Source: Dastarcus helophoroides
Taxonomy: Eukaryota > Arthropoda > Insecta > Coleoptera > Bothrideridae
Length of the DNA: 64,000 nt
Reading direction: 5' to 3'
Assembly (NCBI GenBank): GCA_028583605.1
Contig: CM053327.1
Location: 45,372,059 to 45,436,058 of the forward strand
This document shows, piece by piece, positions 1-10,040 of the stretch (positions within the stretch are counted from its first letter, which is position 1; the number at the start of each line of letters is the position of its first letter). Both the position numbers and the translations under genes were made by a program. Under the pieces are notes generated by a model that saw only the letters and a list, made by a program, of their open reading frames with translations, was not told the DNA's origin and did not search any database.

Positions 1-230
1 TCAAAAAATTTTGGTGGACGAGATTTTCAAAAAATTCGAAATAATTAAAAAATTTCAAAACTAACAAAAAAGTGTTTTTAAACAATCAAAATTTCTAAAG
101 AGCGAGAATAAAACAATGAAAATGTTTAGAAAAAAGGTAGAAAAGCTCAAATAATATCTAAATTTTCCAATAAAGATATAAATCGTCAAAACAGAATCAA
201 TGTTTAAAAATATTGAAAGACGATGTATGT
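1..230. other. AT-rich degenerate GAAATTTT-type sequence
   Basis: No gene is visible. The stretch consists of irregular variants of short motifs such as TCAAAATTT, AAAAAATTC and GTCGAAA, the same kind of degenerate minisatellite that fills the large hAT-type elements further right. It runs into the 531-bp satellite and may be the edge of another such element whose other end is outside the window. Confidence 0.6.
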
Positions 231-3200
231 AAGCCTATGATATGCTATATGAAGATGAGAGTATCTCTCTGAAGATGAAAGTATCTCTCTATCAGTTTCA
301 GAGAGATCTTCTTCAGAGATATAATTCAGATATGTATTTCAATATTCAAAAAGGTCGAAATTGACATAAAAACCAAATTGTTCAAGTCAAAATTTTAAAG
401 AAAATATCAAAATTTTGGAAAAACATCGAAATTTAAAATCGACAAACTCAGAACAAAACAAAATTCAGAATTCATCAAAATTTGGAAAATTAAATCTGGT
501 AAGCTGACTTCAAAAAGTCGCTATTTTGAAAATCTTCATTTTGAAAAAGTGGTGTATTTGGGAAAAATTAAAATTCTAACAAAAAAATCTGAAGTTAACA
601 AAAAATCTCAGACAATATCTCTCTGAAGATGATGCTGAGAGTATTCCTCTGAAGATAATACTGAGAGTATCTCCATGAAGATGATACTGAGAGTATCTTC
701 ATGAAGATGATACTGAGAGTATCTTCATGAAGATGATACTGAGAGTATCTCTCTGTAGATGATACTGAGAGTATCCCTCTTGAAGATGATACTGAGAGTA
801 TCGCTCTGAAGACGAGAGTATCTCTCTGAAGGTGAAAGTATCTCTCTATCAGTTTCAGAGAGATCTTCTTCAGAGATATGATTCAGATTTGTATTTCAGT
901 ATTCAAAAAGGTCGAAATTAACATAAAAACGAAATTGTCAAGTCGAAATTTTAAAGAAAATATCAAAATTTTGGAAAACCATCGAAATTTAAAATCGACA
1001 AGCTCAGAACAAAACAAAATGCAGAATTCATTAAAATTTGGAAAATTAAATCTGGTAAGCTGATTTTAAAAAGACGCTATTTTGAAAATCTTCATTTTGA
1101 AAAAGTGGTGTATTTGGGAAAAATTAAAATTCTGACAAAAAAGTCCGAAGTTAACAAAAAATCTGAGACAATATCTCTCTGAAGATGATGCTGAGAGTAT
1201 CCCTCTGAAAATAATACTGAGAGTATCTCCATGAAGATGATACTGAGAGTATCTTCATGAAGATGATACTGAGAGTATCTCTCTGTAGATGATACTGAGA
1301 GTATCCCTCTTGAAGATGATACTGAGAGTATCGCTCTAAAGACGAGAGTATCTCTCTGAAGATGAAAGTATCTCTCTATCAGTTTCAGAGAGATCTTCTA
1401 CAGAGATATGATTCATTTGTATTTCAGTATTCAAAAAGGTCGAAATTGACATAAAAACGAAATTGTCCAAGTCAAAATTTTGAAGAAAATATCAAAATTT
1501 TGGAAAAACATCGAAATTTAAAATCGACAAACTCAGAACAAAACAAAATGCAGAATTCATCAAAATTTGGAAAATTAAATCTGATAAGCTGATTTCAAAA
1601 AGTCGCTATTTTGAAAATCTTCATTTTGAAAAAGTGGTGTATTTGGGAAAAATTAAAATTCTGACAAAAAAATCCGAAGTTAACAAAAAATCTGAGACAA
1701 TATCTCTCTGAAGATGATGCTGAGAGTATCCCTCTGAAGATAATACTGAGAGTATCTCCATGAAGATGATACTGAGAGTATCTTCATGAAGATGATACTG
1801 AGAGTATCTCTCTGTAGATGATACTGAGAGTATCCCTCTTGAAGATGATACTGAGAGTATCGCTCTGAAGACGAGAGTATCTCTCTGAAGATGAAAGTAT
1901 CTCTCTATCATTTTCAGAGAGATCTTCTTCAGAGATATGATTCTAATTTGTATTTCAGTATTCAAAAAGGTCAAAATTGGCATAAAAACGAAATTGTCCA
2001 AGTCAAAATTTTAAAGAAAATATCAAAATTTTGGAAAAACATCGAAATTTAAAATCGACAAACTCAGAACAAAACAAAATGCAGAATTCATCAAAATTTG
2101 GAAAATTAAATCTGGTAAGCTGATTTTAAAAAGACGCTATTTTGAAAATCTTCATTTTGAAAAAGTGGTGTATTTGGGAAAAATTAAAATTCTGACAAAA
2201 AAATCCGAAGTTAACAAAAAATCTGAGACAATATCTCTCTGAAGATGATGCTGAGAGTATCCCTCTGAAGATAATACTGGGAGTATCTCCATGAAGATGA
2301 TACTGAGAGTATCTTCATGAAGATGATACTGAGAGTATCTCTCTGTAGATGATACTGAGAGTATCCTTCTTAAAGATGATACTGAGAGTATCGCTCTGAA
2401 GACGAGAGTATCTCTCTGAAGATGAAAGTATCTCTCTATCAGTTTCAGAGAGATCTTCTTCAGAGATATGATTCTAATTTGTATTTCAGTATTCAAAAAG
2501 GTCGAAATTGACATAAAAACGAAATTGTCCAAGTCAAAATTTTAAAGAAAATATCAAAATTTTGGAAAAACATCGAAATTTAAAATCGACAAACTCAGAA
2601 CAATACAAAATGCAGAATTCATCAAAATTTGGAAAATTAAATCTGGTAAGCTGATTTCAAAAAGTCGCTATTTTGAAAATCTTCATTTTGAAAAAGTGGT
2701 GTATTTGGGAAAAATTAAAATTCTGACAAAAAAATCCGAAGTCAACAAAAAATCTATGACAATATCTCTCTGAAGATGATGCTGAGAGTATCCCTCTAAA
2801 GATGATACTGAGAGTATCTCCATCAAGATGATACTGAGAGCATCTCCATGAAGGTGATACTGAGAGTATCTCTCTGTAGATGATACTGAGAGTATCCCTC
2901 TTGAAGATGATACTGAGAGTATCGCTCTGAAGACGAGAGTATCTCTCTGAAGATGAAAGTATCTCTCTATCAGTTTCAGAGAGATCTTCTACAGAGATAT
3001 GATTCAGATTTGTATTTCAGTATTCAAAAAGGTCGAAATTGACATAAAAACGAAATTGTCCAAGTCAAAATTTTAAAGAAAATATCAAAATTTTGGAAAA
3101 ACATCGAAATTTAAAATCGACAAACTCAGAACAAAACAAAATTCAGAATTCATCAAAATTTGGAAAATTAAATCTGGTAAGCTGATTTTAAAAAGACGCT

Positions 3201-5080
3201 ATTTTGAAAATCTTCATTTTGAAAAAGTGGTGTATTTGGGAAAAATTAAAATTCTGACAAAAAAATCCGAAGTTAACAAAAAATCTGAGACAATATCTCT
3301 CTAAAGATGATGCTGAGAGTATCCCTCTGAAGATAATACTGAGAGTATCTCCATGAAGATGATACTGAGAGTATCTTCATGAAGATGATACTGAGAGTAT
3401 CTCTCTGTAAATGATACTGAGAGTATCCCTCTTGAAGATGATACTGAGAGTATCGCTCTGAAGACGAGAGTATCTCTCTGAAGATGAAAGTATCTCTCTA
3501 TCAGTTTCAGAGAGATCTTCTACAGAGATATGATTCAGATTTGTATTTCAGTATTCAAAAAGGTCGAAACTGACATAAAAACGAAATTGTCCAAGTCAAA
3601 ATTTTAAAGAAAATATCAACATTTTGGAAAAACATCGAAATTTAAAATCTACAAACTCAGAACAAAACAAAATGCAGAATTCATCAAAATTTGGAAAATT
3701 AAATCTGGTAAGCTGATTTTAAAAAGACGCTATTTTGAAAATCTTCATTTTGAAAAAGTGGTGTATTTGGGAAAAATTAAAATTCTGACAAAAAAATCCG
3801 AAGTTAACAAAAAATCTGAGACAATATCTCTCTGAAGATGCAGCTGAGAGTATCCCTCTGAAGATAATACTGAGAGTACCTCCATGAAGATGATACTGAG
3901 AGTATCTTCATGAAGATGATACTGAGAGTATCTCTCTGTAGATGATACTGAGAGTATCCCTCTTGAAGACGATACTGAGAGTATCGCTCTGAAGACGAGA
4001 GTATCTCTCTGAAGATGAAAGTATCTCTCTATCAGTTTCAGAGAGATCTTCTACAGAGATATAATTCAGATTTGTATTTCAGTATTCAAAAAGGTCGAAA
4101 TTGACATAAAAACGAAATTGTCCAAGTCAAAATTTTAAAGAAAATATCAACATTTTGGAAAAACATCAAAATTTAAAATCGACAAACTCAGAACAAAACA
4201 AAATTTAGAATTCATCAAAATTTGGAAAATTAAATCTGGTAAGCTGATTTCAAAAAGTCGCTATTTTGAAAATCTTCATTTTGAAAAAGTGGTGTATTTG
4301 GGAAAAATTAAAATTCTGACAAAAAAATCCGAAGTTAACAAAAAATCTGAGACAATATCTCTCTGAAGATGATGCTGACAGTATCCCTCTGAAGATAATA
4401 CTGAGAGTATCTCCATGAAGATGATACTGAGAGTATCTTCATGAAGATGATACTGAGAGTATCTCTCTGTAGATGATACTGAGAGTATCCCTCTTGAAGA
4501 TGATACTGAGAGTATCGCTCTGAATACGAGAGTATCTCTCTGAAGATGAAAGTATCTCTCTATCAGTTTCAGAGAGATCTTCTTCAGAGATATGATTCAG
4601 ATTTGTATTTCAATATTCAAAAAGGTCGAAATTGACATAAAAACGAAATTGTGCAAGTCGAAATGTCGAAATTTGGAAAAAAATATGAAAATTTTGGAAA
4701 AACATCGAAATTTTGAAATCGACAAACTCAGAACAAAACAAAATTCAGAATTCATCAAAATTTGGAAAATTTAATCTGGAAAGCTGATTTTAAAAAGTTG
4801 TTATTTTGAAAACCTTCATTTTGAAAAAGTGGTGTATTTGGAAAAAATTAAAATTCTGACAAAAAAATCCGAAGTTAACAAAAAATCTAAGACAGTACCT
4901 CTCTGAAGATGAGAGTATCTCTCTGAAGATGAGAGTATCTCTCTGAAGATGAAAGTATCTCTCTATCATTTTCAGAGAGATCATCTTCAGAAATATGATT
5001 CAGATTCGTATTTCAATATTCAAAAAGGTCGAAATTGACATAAATACGAAATTGTTTATGTCGAAATTTTGATATATCAT
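231..5080. repeat. 531-bp satellite array, about nine copies
   Basis: The anchor TTGAAAAAGTGGTGTATTTG recurs at 541, 1097, 1626, 2157, 2688, 3219, 3750, 4281 and 4821, so most units are 529-531 bp; one near each end differs (556 and 540). Each unit has two parts: about 250 bp of GTCGAAATTT-type sequence, and about 280 bp of a 24-27-bp sub-repeat centred on GATGATACTGAGAGTATC. The sub-repeat is a hairpin (GATACT, loop GAG, AGTATC). A CTCTCTGAAGATGA core and a GATTTGTATTTCAA stretch match the palindromic element found elsewhere in the window. The 126-codon minus-strand ORFs inside units (for example 1621-2001) follow from the period and are not genes. The array ends 120 bp from the transferrin stop codon. 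Confidence 0.93.
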
Positions 5081-5118
5081 CGTCTACCTAACCTCAAATA
5101 ACAAATATCTTCAAATAA

Positions 5119-5124
5119 TTTATT
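5119..5124 (-). terminator. Polyadenylation signal of the transferrin gene
   Basis: On the minus strand this is AATAAA, about 75 bases after the transferrin stop codon at 5199-5201. It is the first canonical signal downstream, and the satellite begins just beyond it. No cleavage site can be read directly. Confidence 0.55.
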
Positions 5125-5198
5125 ACAAAATTATACATTAACTAAAATATACATATTATTTTTTTTTTATATCACAGTTCACAAATTTTATGTACAAT

Positions 5199-6083
5199 CT
5201 ACAGCAGTATATTTATTGTAGAAATAAATATAAGTACTGTTGTCACAGGTCGCATGCCAACAGCAAAATTACTATCACAAGTTTTATTCTTAAGATCGTT
5301 CAAGGTATTTCTATACTGACGAGGCATCCTATCATACTCTCGTACATTTGGGACTTTCCTCAGCTTAATAGTATTATCATGAAAGAGGATATTTGACTTC
5401 AAATCAAAAGCTCCAAACATCGTAAATGGGGGAGTTAACGGTAGACGATTTTTACCAAAAAGCTCGTCCAAATGCAAAAATACGTTGAGTGTATCCTGCT
5501 TCCATAATTCACTAGCGTTTGATCTAATCATCGCTTGACCGATAGGGGCCCAACTAAGATGACACGGTTTCGTATAATCATCGCATATAATCCTCACATC
5601 TGTTTGCTTCAGTTTATTGTATGGATTAACATTCATATCTACAAGTAACATCGGATTACTTTCCATCAAACTGTCAAAAACGAACTACCTTTGAAAAAAT
5701 TCGTTAGCTTATTTTTATTGACGAAAGCAACATCGCCTTTTCCTTCTAGAAGACATTTTATAGCCCCATATTCTCCATTAAACGTTTTCCCATCGCAAAT
5801 TTCCCTGAGAGAGTTGGGCGCATGCGGTGGTAAGTTAGCAACACAACTTGAACCGAAGAAATCGCCCATGGCGCTCTCCAAGGGGCAACTAATTAGCCCC
5901 TTTTTATTTAATTCGTGCCCCACCGTATTCCAGGCTACACCATCGTACATGGGAAAACAAGCCCGTGCTCCTTGAAGATCGGCCAAGTTGTTATAGGTGG
6001 AGTCTGTTTTGGTTACGGCCACCGTGAGGTATTTGTCGTAGTCGTTCACGGTCTCGTAGAATAGAGTTGTTAAATTATATTTG
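5199..6083 (-). CDS. Transferrin-family protein, last exon (lobe 2 and C-terminal tail), one-base frameshift
   Basis: This exon encodes most of the second transferrin lobe. The acceptor TTTTGCAG ends at 6084, and the joined codon continues MTHVGM into SKYNLTTLFYETVNDYDKY. Readable family blocks are KYLTVAVTK (anion and tyrosine region), the cysteine-bearing DLQGARACFPMYDGVAWN, EYGAIKCLLEGKGDVAFV, RIICDD, KPCHLSWAP and the ILFHDNT tail block. The protein ends in a hydrophobic run (TTVLIFISTINILL) with no charged residue after it, as expected for a GPI-attachment signal of melanotransferrin-type proteins. The reading frame breaks at the A-run 5676-5680 (five T on the coding strand). One more base there would keep frame and make the exon 886 nt, which fits the phase of all other exons. 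This could be a sequencing or assembly indel or a genuine inactivating change. In lobe 2 the iron-ligand Asp position appears as Glu (ADLVMIEPD) and one Tyr position as Val, judged from remembered alignments. Confidence 0.85.
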
Positions 6084-6245
6084 CTGCAAAATACATAATT
6101 AAAAGTTTCGTACCAACCAATACGATGAACAGTCAATAGATCAAATTAGATCATTTTTATTTATGTGTGAATTTAAAATGTTATCCAAATTTTCTTGTAT
6201 TCTGATTCCGGAAAACGTACTCCCCGTTTTCGAAATTATCCTCAC

Positions 6246-6647
6246 CTCATTCCAACGTGTGTCATATCGGGCTCGATCATAACCAAATCTGCAACTTGAT
6301 TTGCAATGGCCTCCATACAATGCGTGACATTGTCAGCTTTCAAACAGTCCAAATCTGGTTCCACACCATAAACTGCGGCCGTTTCCCTCAACCAAGAACA
6401 TTTGGCGTTTTCGATGGTAGACTTGGTGCAAATTCGTATAGTTCTCGTTGGATGACAACCAGTAAAACTATTTGCTTTTAGAAAACCAGGCGCTCGATTC
6501 AAATACCCTTCGATGCTCTCCAAAGGGTTTAGCTGGAAAAGTGTTACTTGATAAGTCTCTATTACGCCACGCAGAGCAGATTGCCAAGATTGATAATCTC
6601 CATCGTCCAATCCGGTTACAATGTCACGGATATCTTGTGCTTTTGTC
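6246..6647 (-). CDS. Transferrin-family protein, exon 5 of those visible (end of lobe 1, start of lobe 2)
   Basis: Acceptor TTCTTCTAG and donor AG/GTGAGG bound a 402-nt exon that enters in phase 2 and leaves in phase 2, matching both neighbours. It encodes a helical linker with the block NRAPGFLKANSFTGC, which closes lobe 1, then TIRICTKSTIENAKCSWL, the typical opening strand of a second transferrin lobe, then ADLVMIEPDMTHVGM. The remembered vertebrate block SAHGFLKV carries the His iron ligand; here the same place reads RAPGFLKA, so this ligand seems lost. Adjacent introns are 162 bp (3' side) and 936 bp (5' side). The long one is filled by the hammerhead-bearing repeat. Confidence 0.88.
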
Positions 6648-6694
6648 CTAGAAGAACATCGTAAATTTAGTGGCCAAACCGAGGCAACCTAGAC

Positions 6695-6965
6695 AACAAA
6701 TTCATGCAGCCCTCCAGGCTGGTATAGTGTATAGTGTATAGTGAATCATAGGTAGCTAAACAACCTATGAAACACTGCCACCTAGCGAAGCGGTTGCTCT
6801 CTAGGAAAGTTCCCAGAAGACAAGGATTCTAATGCACAGATCAATAGGTTTGAATATTTATTAGATTCGAAGTTGGTGGAAACCAAAGACCGGTTTCTAT
6901 CTTGTTAGATCTCGGTCTTTGGTTTCCGAATATAATAAATGTTCGAACCTATTGGTCTGTGCATT
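6695..6965. repeat. Retrozyme-like repeat, copy R1 (inverted dimer) with a dead hammerhead
   Basis: The left part reads as the reverse complement of the family tail (catgcagcc... to ...gcacagatcaatagg). The right part (about 6910-6965) repeats the same end forward (ttcgaacctattggtctgtg), giving a fold-back of about 65-bp arms. At 6871-6928, between the arms, lies a hammerhead remnant on the minus strand. Stem I is intact, but the CUGACGA core has become GACCGA and the stem II closing C is A. It sits in a transferrin intron. Confidence 0.8.
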
Positions 6966-6968
6966 AGA

Positions 6969-7096
6969 ATCCTAGAATCAGGCTTCACATGCAGTGTTTA
7001 TTAAATTTTAATTTCACTTCTTTAGCAAACAAAGCAGGACATTATTATCTAATTGTCCTAAAAATTTGAAGCCCGTTGACCATCTTAAACATGATT
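6969..7096. repeat. Dispersed repeat shared with 31087-31250
   Basis: A block starting GGCTTCACATGCAGTG and ending CATCTTAAAC recurs in the same orientation at about 31087-31250, where it has an extra ~35 bp. No coding potential or terminal structure is visible. It separates two hammerhead-bearing repeat copies. Confidence 0.7.
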
Positions 7097-7235
7097 CAAA
7101 TGCACAGAGCAATAGGTTTGAACATTTATTAGATTCGAAGTTGGTGGAAACCAAATACCGGTTTCGATCTTGTTAGATCTCGTCAGTTTGGTATATCCAA
7201 CTCGAATGTTAACAAATGTTCCTACAAGTAAGTAT
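7097..7235 (-). repeat. Retrozyme-like repeat, copy R2 (minus strand)
   Basis: Read on the minus strand it has the family order: gttggatatacc, hammerhead, ttcgaatctaataaatg, ttcaaacctattg, ctctgtgcat. It lies back-to-back with copy R3, which runs the opposite way from about 7340, so the pair is a head-to-head inverted arrangement inside the transferrin intron. Confidence 0.82.
7141..7200 (-). ncRNA. Hammerhead ribozyme, minimal type I, intact core (copy A)
   Basis: Seen on the minus strand, in order: stem I 5' side TTGG-ATAT-ACCAAA; core CUGACGA (C3 to A9); stem II GATCT, loop AACA, AGATC (5 perfect pairs, closed by G10.1-C11.1); GAA (12-14); self-complementary stem III ACCGGU ending in U16.1; H17 = A; stem I 3' side TTTGGT-TTCCA-CCAA. 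Stem I is therefore two helices (6 bp and 4 bp) separated by an internal loop, where natural hammerheads make contacts with loop II. A stem III with no loop is expected to need dimerisation, as known for Penelope-like element and retrozyme hammerheads. Activity is inferred, not shown. Confidence 0.82.
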
Positions 7236-7339
7236 TAAAGAATTCACTTACTTATCGACACAAACTTATCGACAGGATTCAATTGTTCAATTGGAAAGGG
7301 TGTTCCCGGTGGTTTTATTCAAATATTCAGTAACTAATT

Positions 7340-7545
7340 GACTTGTCGGAATATTTGTTAGCATTTGAGTTGGATATACCAAACTGACGAGATCTATCAA
7401 GATCGAAACCGGCCTTTGGTTTCCCAACTTCGAATCTAATAAACGTTCAAACTTATTGGTCTGTGCATTAGAATCCTTGTCTTCTGGGAACTTTCCTAGA
7501 GAGCAACCGCTTCGCTAGGTGGCAGTGTTTCAACTGTTGGTAGGA
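7340..7545 (+). repeat. Retrozyme-like repeat, copy R3
   Basis: Family order on the plus strand: gcatttgagttggatatacc, hammerhead (7370-7427), cttcgaatctaataaac, attggtctgtgcattagaat, ccttgtcttctgggaact, agagagcaaccgcttcgct, ggtggcagtgtttcaactg. The tail block is the same one amplified in the 186-bp array at 14045-15735. Confidence 0.85.
7370..7427 (+). ncRNA. Hammerhead ribozyme, one core mutation (copy B)
   Basis: CUGACGA is at 7384-7390, stem II GATCT-ATCA-AGATC is perfect, GAAA follows at 7405-7408, and stem I matches copy A. The position equivalent to U16.1 (7413) is C, which breaks the A15.1-U16.1 pair next to the cleavage site, so this copy is probably inactive or weak. Confidence 0.75.
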
Positions 7546-7583
7546 TTAGTCAATCCTGGTCAAACCGAGTGAATAAATAATAC

Positions 7584-7875
7584 CTTTCCGTTGCTATAAC
7601 CGGCCAAGGTTTGACTACCCAAACGCAGGGATTGGTGGTGTTTATTGGCATCGTTTTATCATCAGGGCATAGCAGACTGTAGCCATCAGGGGTGGTTTCC
7701 GCGTTGCCGGACGTCAAACCAAAATGTAATTTAACATCATCTAAACGCGCCCAACTGATATCTCCTCCTCCATCAGTCAGGCAGAATAAAGAGCCTCGTC
7801 TGCCCCAATATTTATCTTGCTTTGAGCATCGTCTGGGATTGTCGCATAATTTGCAGAGATTCGGGTACTTTTGCT
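7584..7875 (-). CDS. Transferrin-family protein, exon 4 of those visible (lobe 1, second half)
   Basis: Acceptor TTTTCTAG and donor AAAG/GTATTA bound 292 nt. The exon begins by completing a Lys codon, giving KQKYPNLCKLC. It then encodes a cysteine-rich loop and the hallmark stretch YWGRRGSLFCLTDGGGDISW, followed by ARLDDVKLHFG, DGYSLLCPDD (tyrosine ligand position conserved), NPCVWVVKPWPVIATER. The pattern YWGRRG..FCL..GGGDI is typical of insect transferrins. The intron upstream is 4.7 kb and mostly a hAT-type element. Confidence 0.92.
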
Positions 7876-8227
7876 CTAGAAAATTAATTTACTAATTCAA
7901 TAGGAGGCTATATAAAGCCAAAATCTGACGCAGTTAATTGGTTCTTATATTTTCCGTGAATGTAACCTTTAAGCAGTGGCGACTCGTAACTAAAACTAGT
8001 AGGGGTGCTGCAACAACATTTATGTTAAAATTATATAAAAGCAAACATGAGTTCAAAAAAATAGTAATATAAATTAGCTCTGCTGCTTCCCAATGGACTT
8101 CTAGTGGAACTCTGAACTTACGGAAAATTCGAAATTACAGTGTAAATACTGAATTTAACCTAAAATTTTCCAAGTCGAAGGTTTAAGAAGATTAAAGTCG
8201 AAATTAAAAAAAAACCTAACATTTATT

Positions 8228-8602
8228 CATAACTATTAAACTTTATTAACAATTAAAATAACAACAGATATTTTGATAAATATTTGTTACGCCCGGACCA
8301 GGTTTTGCTTTACAGCATCGTCGACGTTTATAGCAGCAATTTGTTTAGCCGTTGTTATGCTAACAAGCTCCATGTATCACAGACTCCTACGAATATTCCG
8401 TCTAATCCGAATTCTCATCCAAAGATTCAATTAGAGGTGTGTTCAGGTCAAGCTGCTCGTTCACAAGTGTAAATTGACTAGATTATAAATATTTGTAAAT
8501 TTCAATGGCTTTCAGGAAATTAAGTTGTTTAGTCGTAGCAAATATCGTGAAATTTTTAATATCTGTTTTTGTTTTAATTGTTAATAAAGTTTAATAGTTA
8601 TG
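8228..8602. mobile_element. Inverted-repeat MITE with unique insert, nested in E1
   Basis: Perfect 31-bp inverted arms (8228-8258 and 8572-8602, cataactattaaactttatt...) enclose about 310 bp. A short relative at 59662-59744 has the arms almost joined. The extra sequence here (about 8285-8480) has ordinary base composition, unlike the AT-rich surroundings, and an open frame of 62 codons that I do not recognise. Confidence 0.7.
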
Positions 8603-9856
8603 ACTATTGAAGAATTCAACAAAGTAAGGGTGAAAAATGTCAATTAACATTTATTTAAAAATTAGCGAACTTCAAGATTTCATATTAAGGTTCAGGTTTC
8701 CAACAAAGCCAAAAATTGTCTTGAAAACTTGAAGTTCCGATTTTTTTAATAGATTTTGTTGATCACGTTTTTAAACTAGAAATTTGGACTTTTAAAAAAA
8801 AATCTCTGGAAATTTGCTGTTTTCTTTTAAAAGAATAAGCATTTTATGTTTAATCTCTGGATTTAAAAAAATTCTCAACTAAAAATTTCTTTTCCAAATT
8901 TCGCTAAAGATATCAAAATTTTCATATCCAAATTTTGATCAAGTGCTTGCTGATAGATTTGACTTTTTTTGAAATTTTGACAAAGTGCTTAATTACATAG
9001 TTTAATTGTTATAGCTCTTTTCCCCAAAATTTTGACTTTAACCTCAAAATTAAGATTTCTTGCAAATTATGACTTATTTTTCTATACGAATTTCGAATCC
9101 GAACTTCAACACTTTGTTATATTAAGAATTATGATTGACAAAATTTAGCAGATTCAAGTTAAAAATGCAAAATTTCGAGAAAAAATTGGTCTTTTGTGAT
9201 TAAATAATGAATTAAATCTGTTTATTAAAAGCTCTCACTAATTTGAAATTATATTTTTTTAAATAAATAATAAGTTTCTTTTTAAATATAAACTTTTTAA
9301 GAAATAATGTATAATTAAAACTAAATACAAAAATTTCGATTTTTAAAATTGTGCGAAGTTTTAAAACAAGTTTCGAAAAAGAACTTGCATTTCATGTACA
9401 AATAAATAGCCAATATTTAAAATTTAATCACAAAAGCTCGACTTTAAACTGAAATTTCTCTGAGAACTTCAAAATTACTAGAAAAAACTTAAATTAGGAC
9501 ATTCAATTAATTTTTTTCAAGATTTTGACTGTTTTAATTTCAAAATTTAAACTTTTCCAAAAATGTTGAATTTTTTGAAAATTTCAAAAATGTTGAATTT
9601 TTTGAAAATTTCAATAATTCCAACTTAACAGTCGAAATTTTTTGAATATTTCTGACAATTAAATTATTTTTAAAAATTTGATTTTACTTTGATTCCGAAA
9701 TTGTTACTTTTTTCAAAAATTTTATATACACATAAAAAATTTCAATTTTTTCTAGAAATGTGTGTTCAAATTTTGAGATTAATCTTTAAATTTCCATCTA
9801 TTTTCTGTCGAAATCTAAATTTTAAATTCGGAAAATAAATTTAAGTTCTAATAAAT

Positions 9857-10040
9857 GTTGATGGACTGGTGCTTAGTTATCTTCAAAAACTGAAATACAA
9901 ATCTTGTCCCCTGAAACCAAGAAAGATTAAAAAAAACAACGCGCTTCGATAGCCAAGCTACCATCTTCAGAGAGATACAACCTTTGTTGTGTTTTTTAAT
10001 CTCTCTTGGTTTCAGGGGACAAAATTTGTATTTCAAGTTT
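9857..10040. repeat. Palindromic element copy P1
   Basis: Arms gaaatacaaatcttgtcccc-tgaaaccaagaaagatt and the reverse complement aatctctcttggtttcagggg face each other around the core gatagccaagctaccatctt. The outer motif ggactggtgcttagttatct appears on the left side only, as in other copies. Nested in hAT-type element E1. Confidence 0.8.

Noticed and set aside
1621..2532. Two 126-residue minus-strand frames (1621-2001, 2152-2532)
   Set aside because: They are the same satellite unit read twice; other units have stops at the same place and the product is a repeat translation.
231..5080. A CRISPR array
   Set aside because: The regular repeats have no unique spacers and the DNA is eukaryotic; it is a satellite with internal sub-repeats.
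8284..8472. 62-codon frame inside the MITE as a gene
   Set aside because: No homology by eye, no splice context and confined to a transposon insert.
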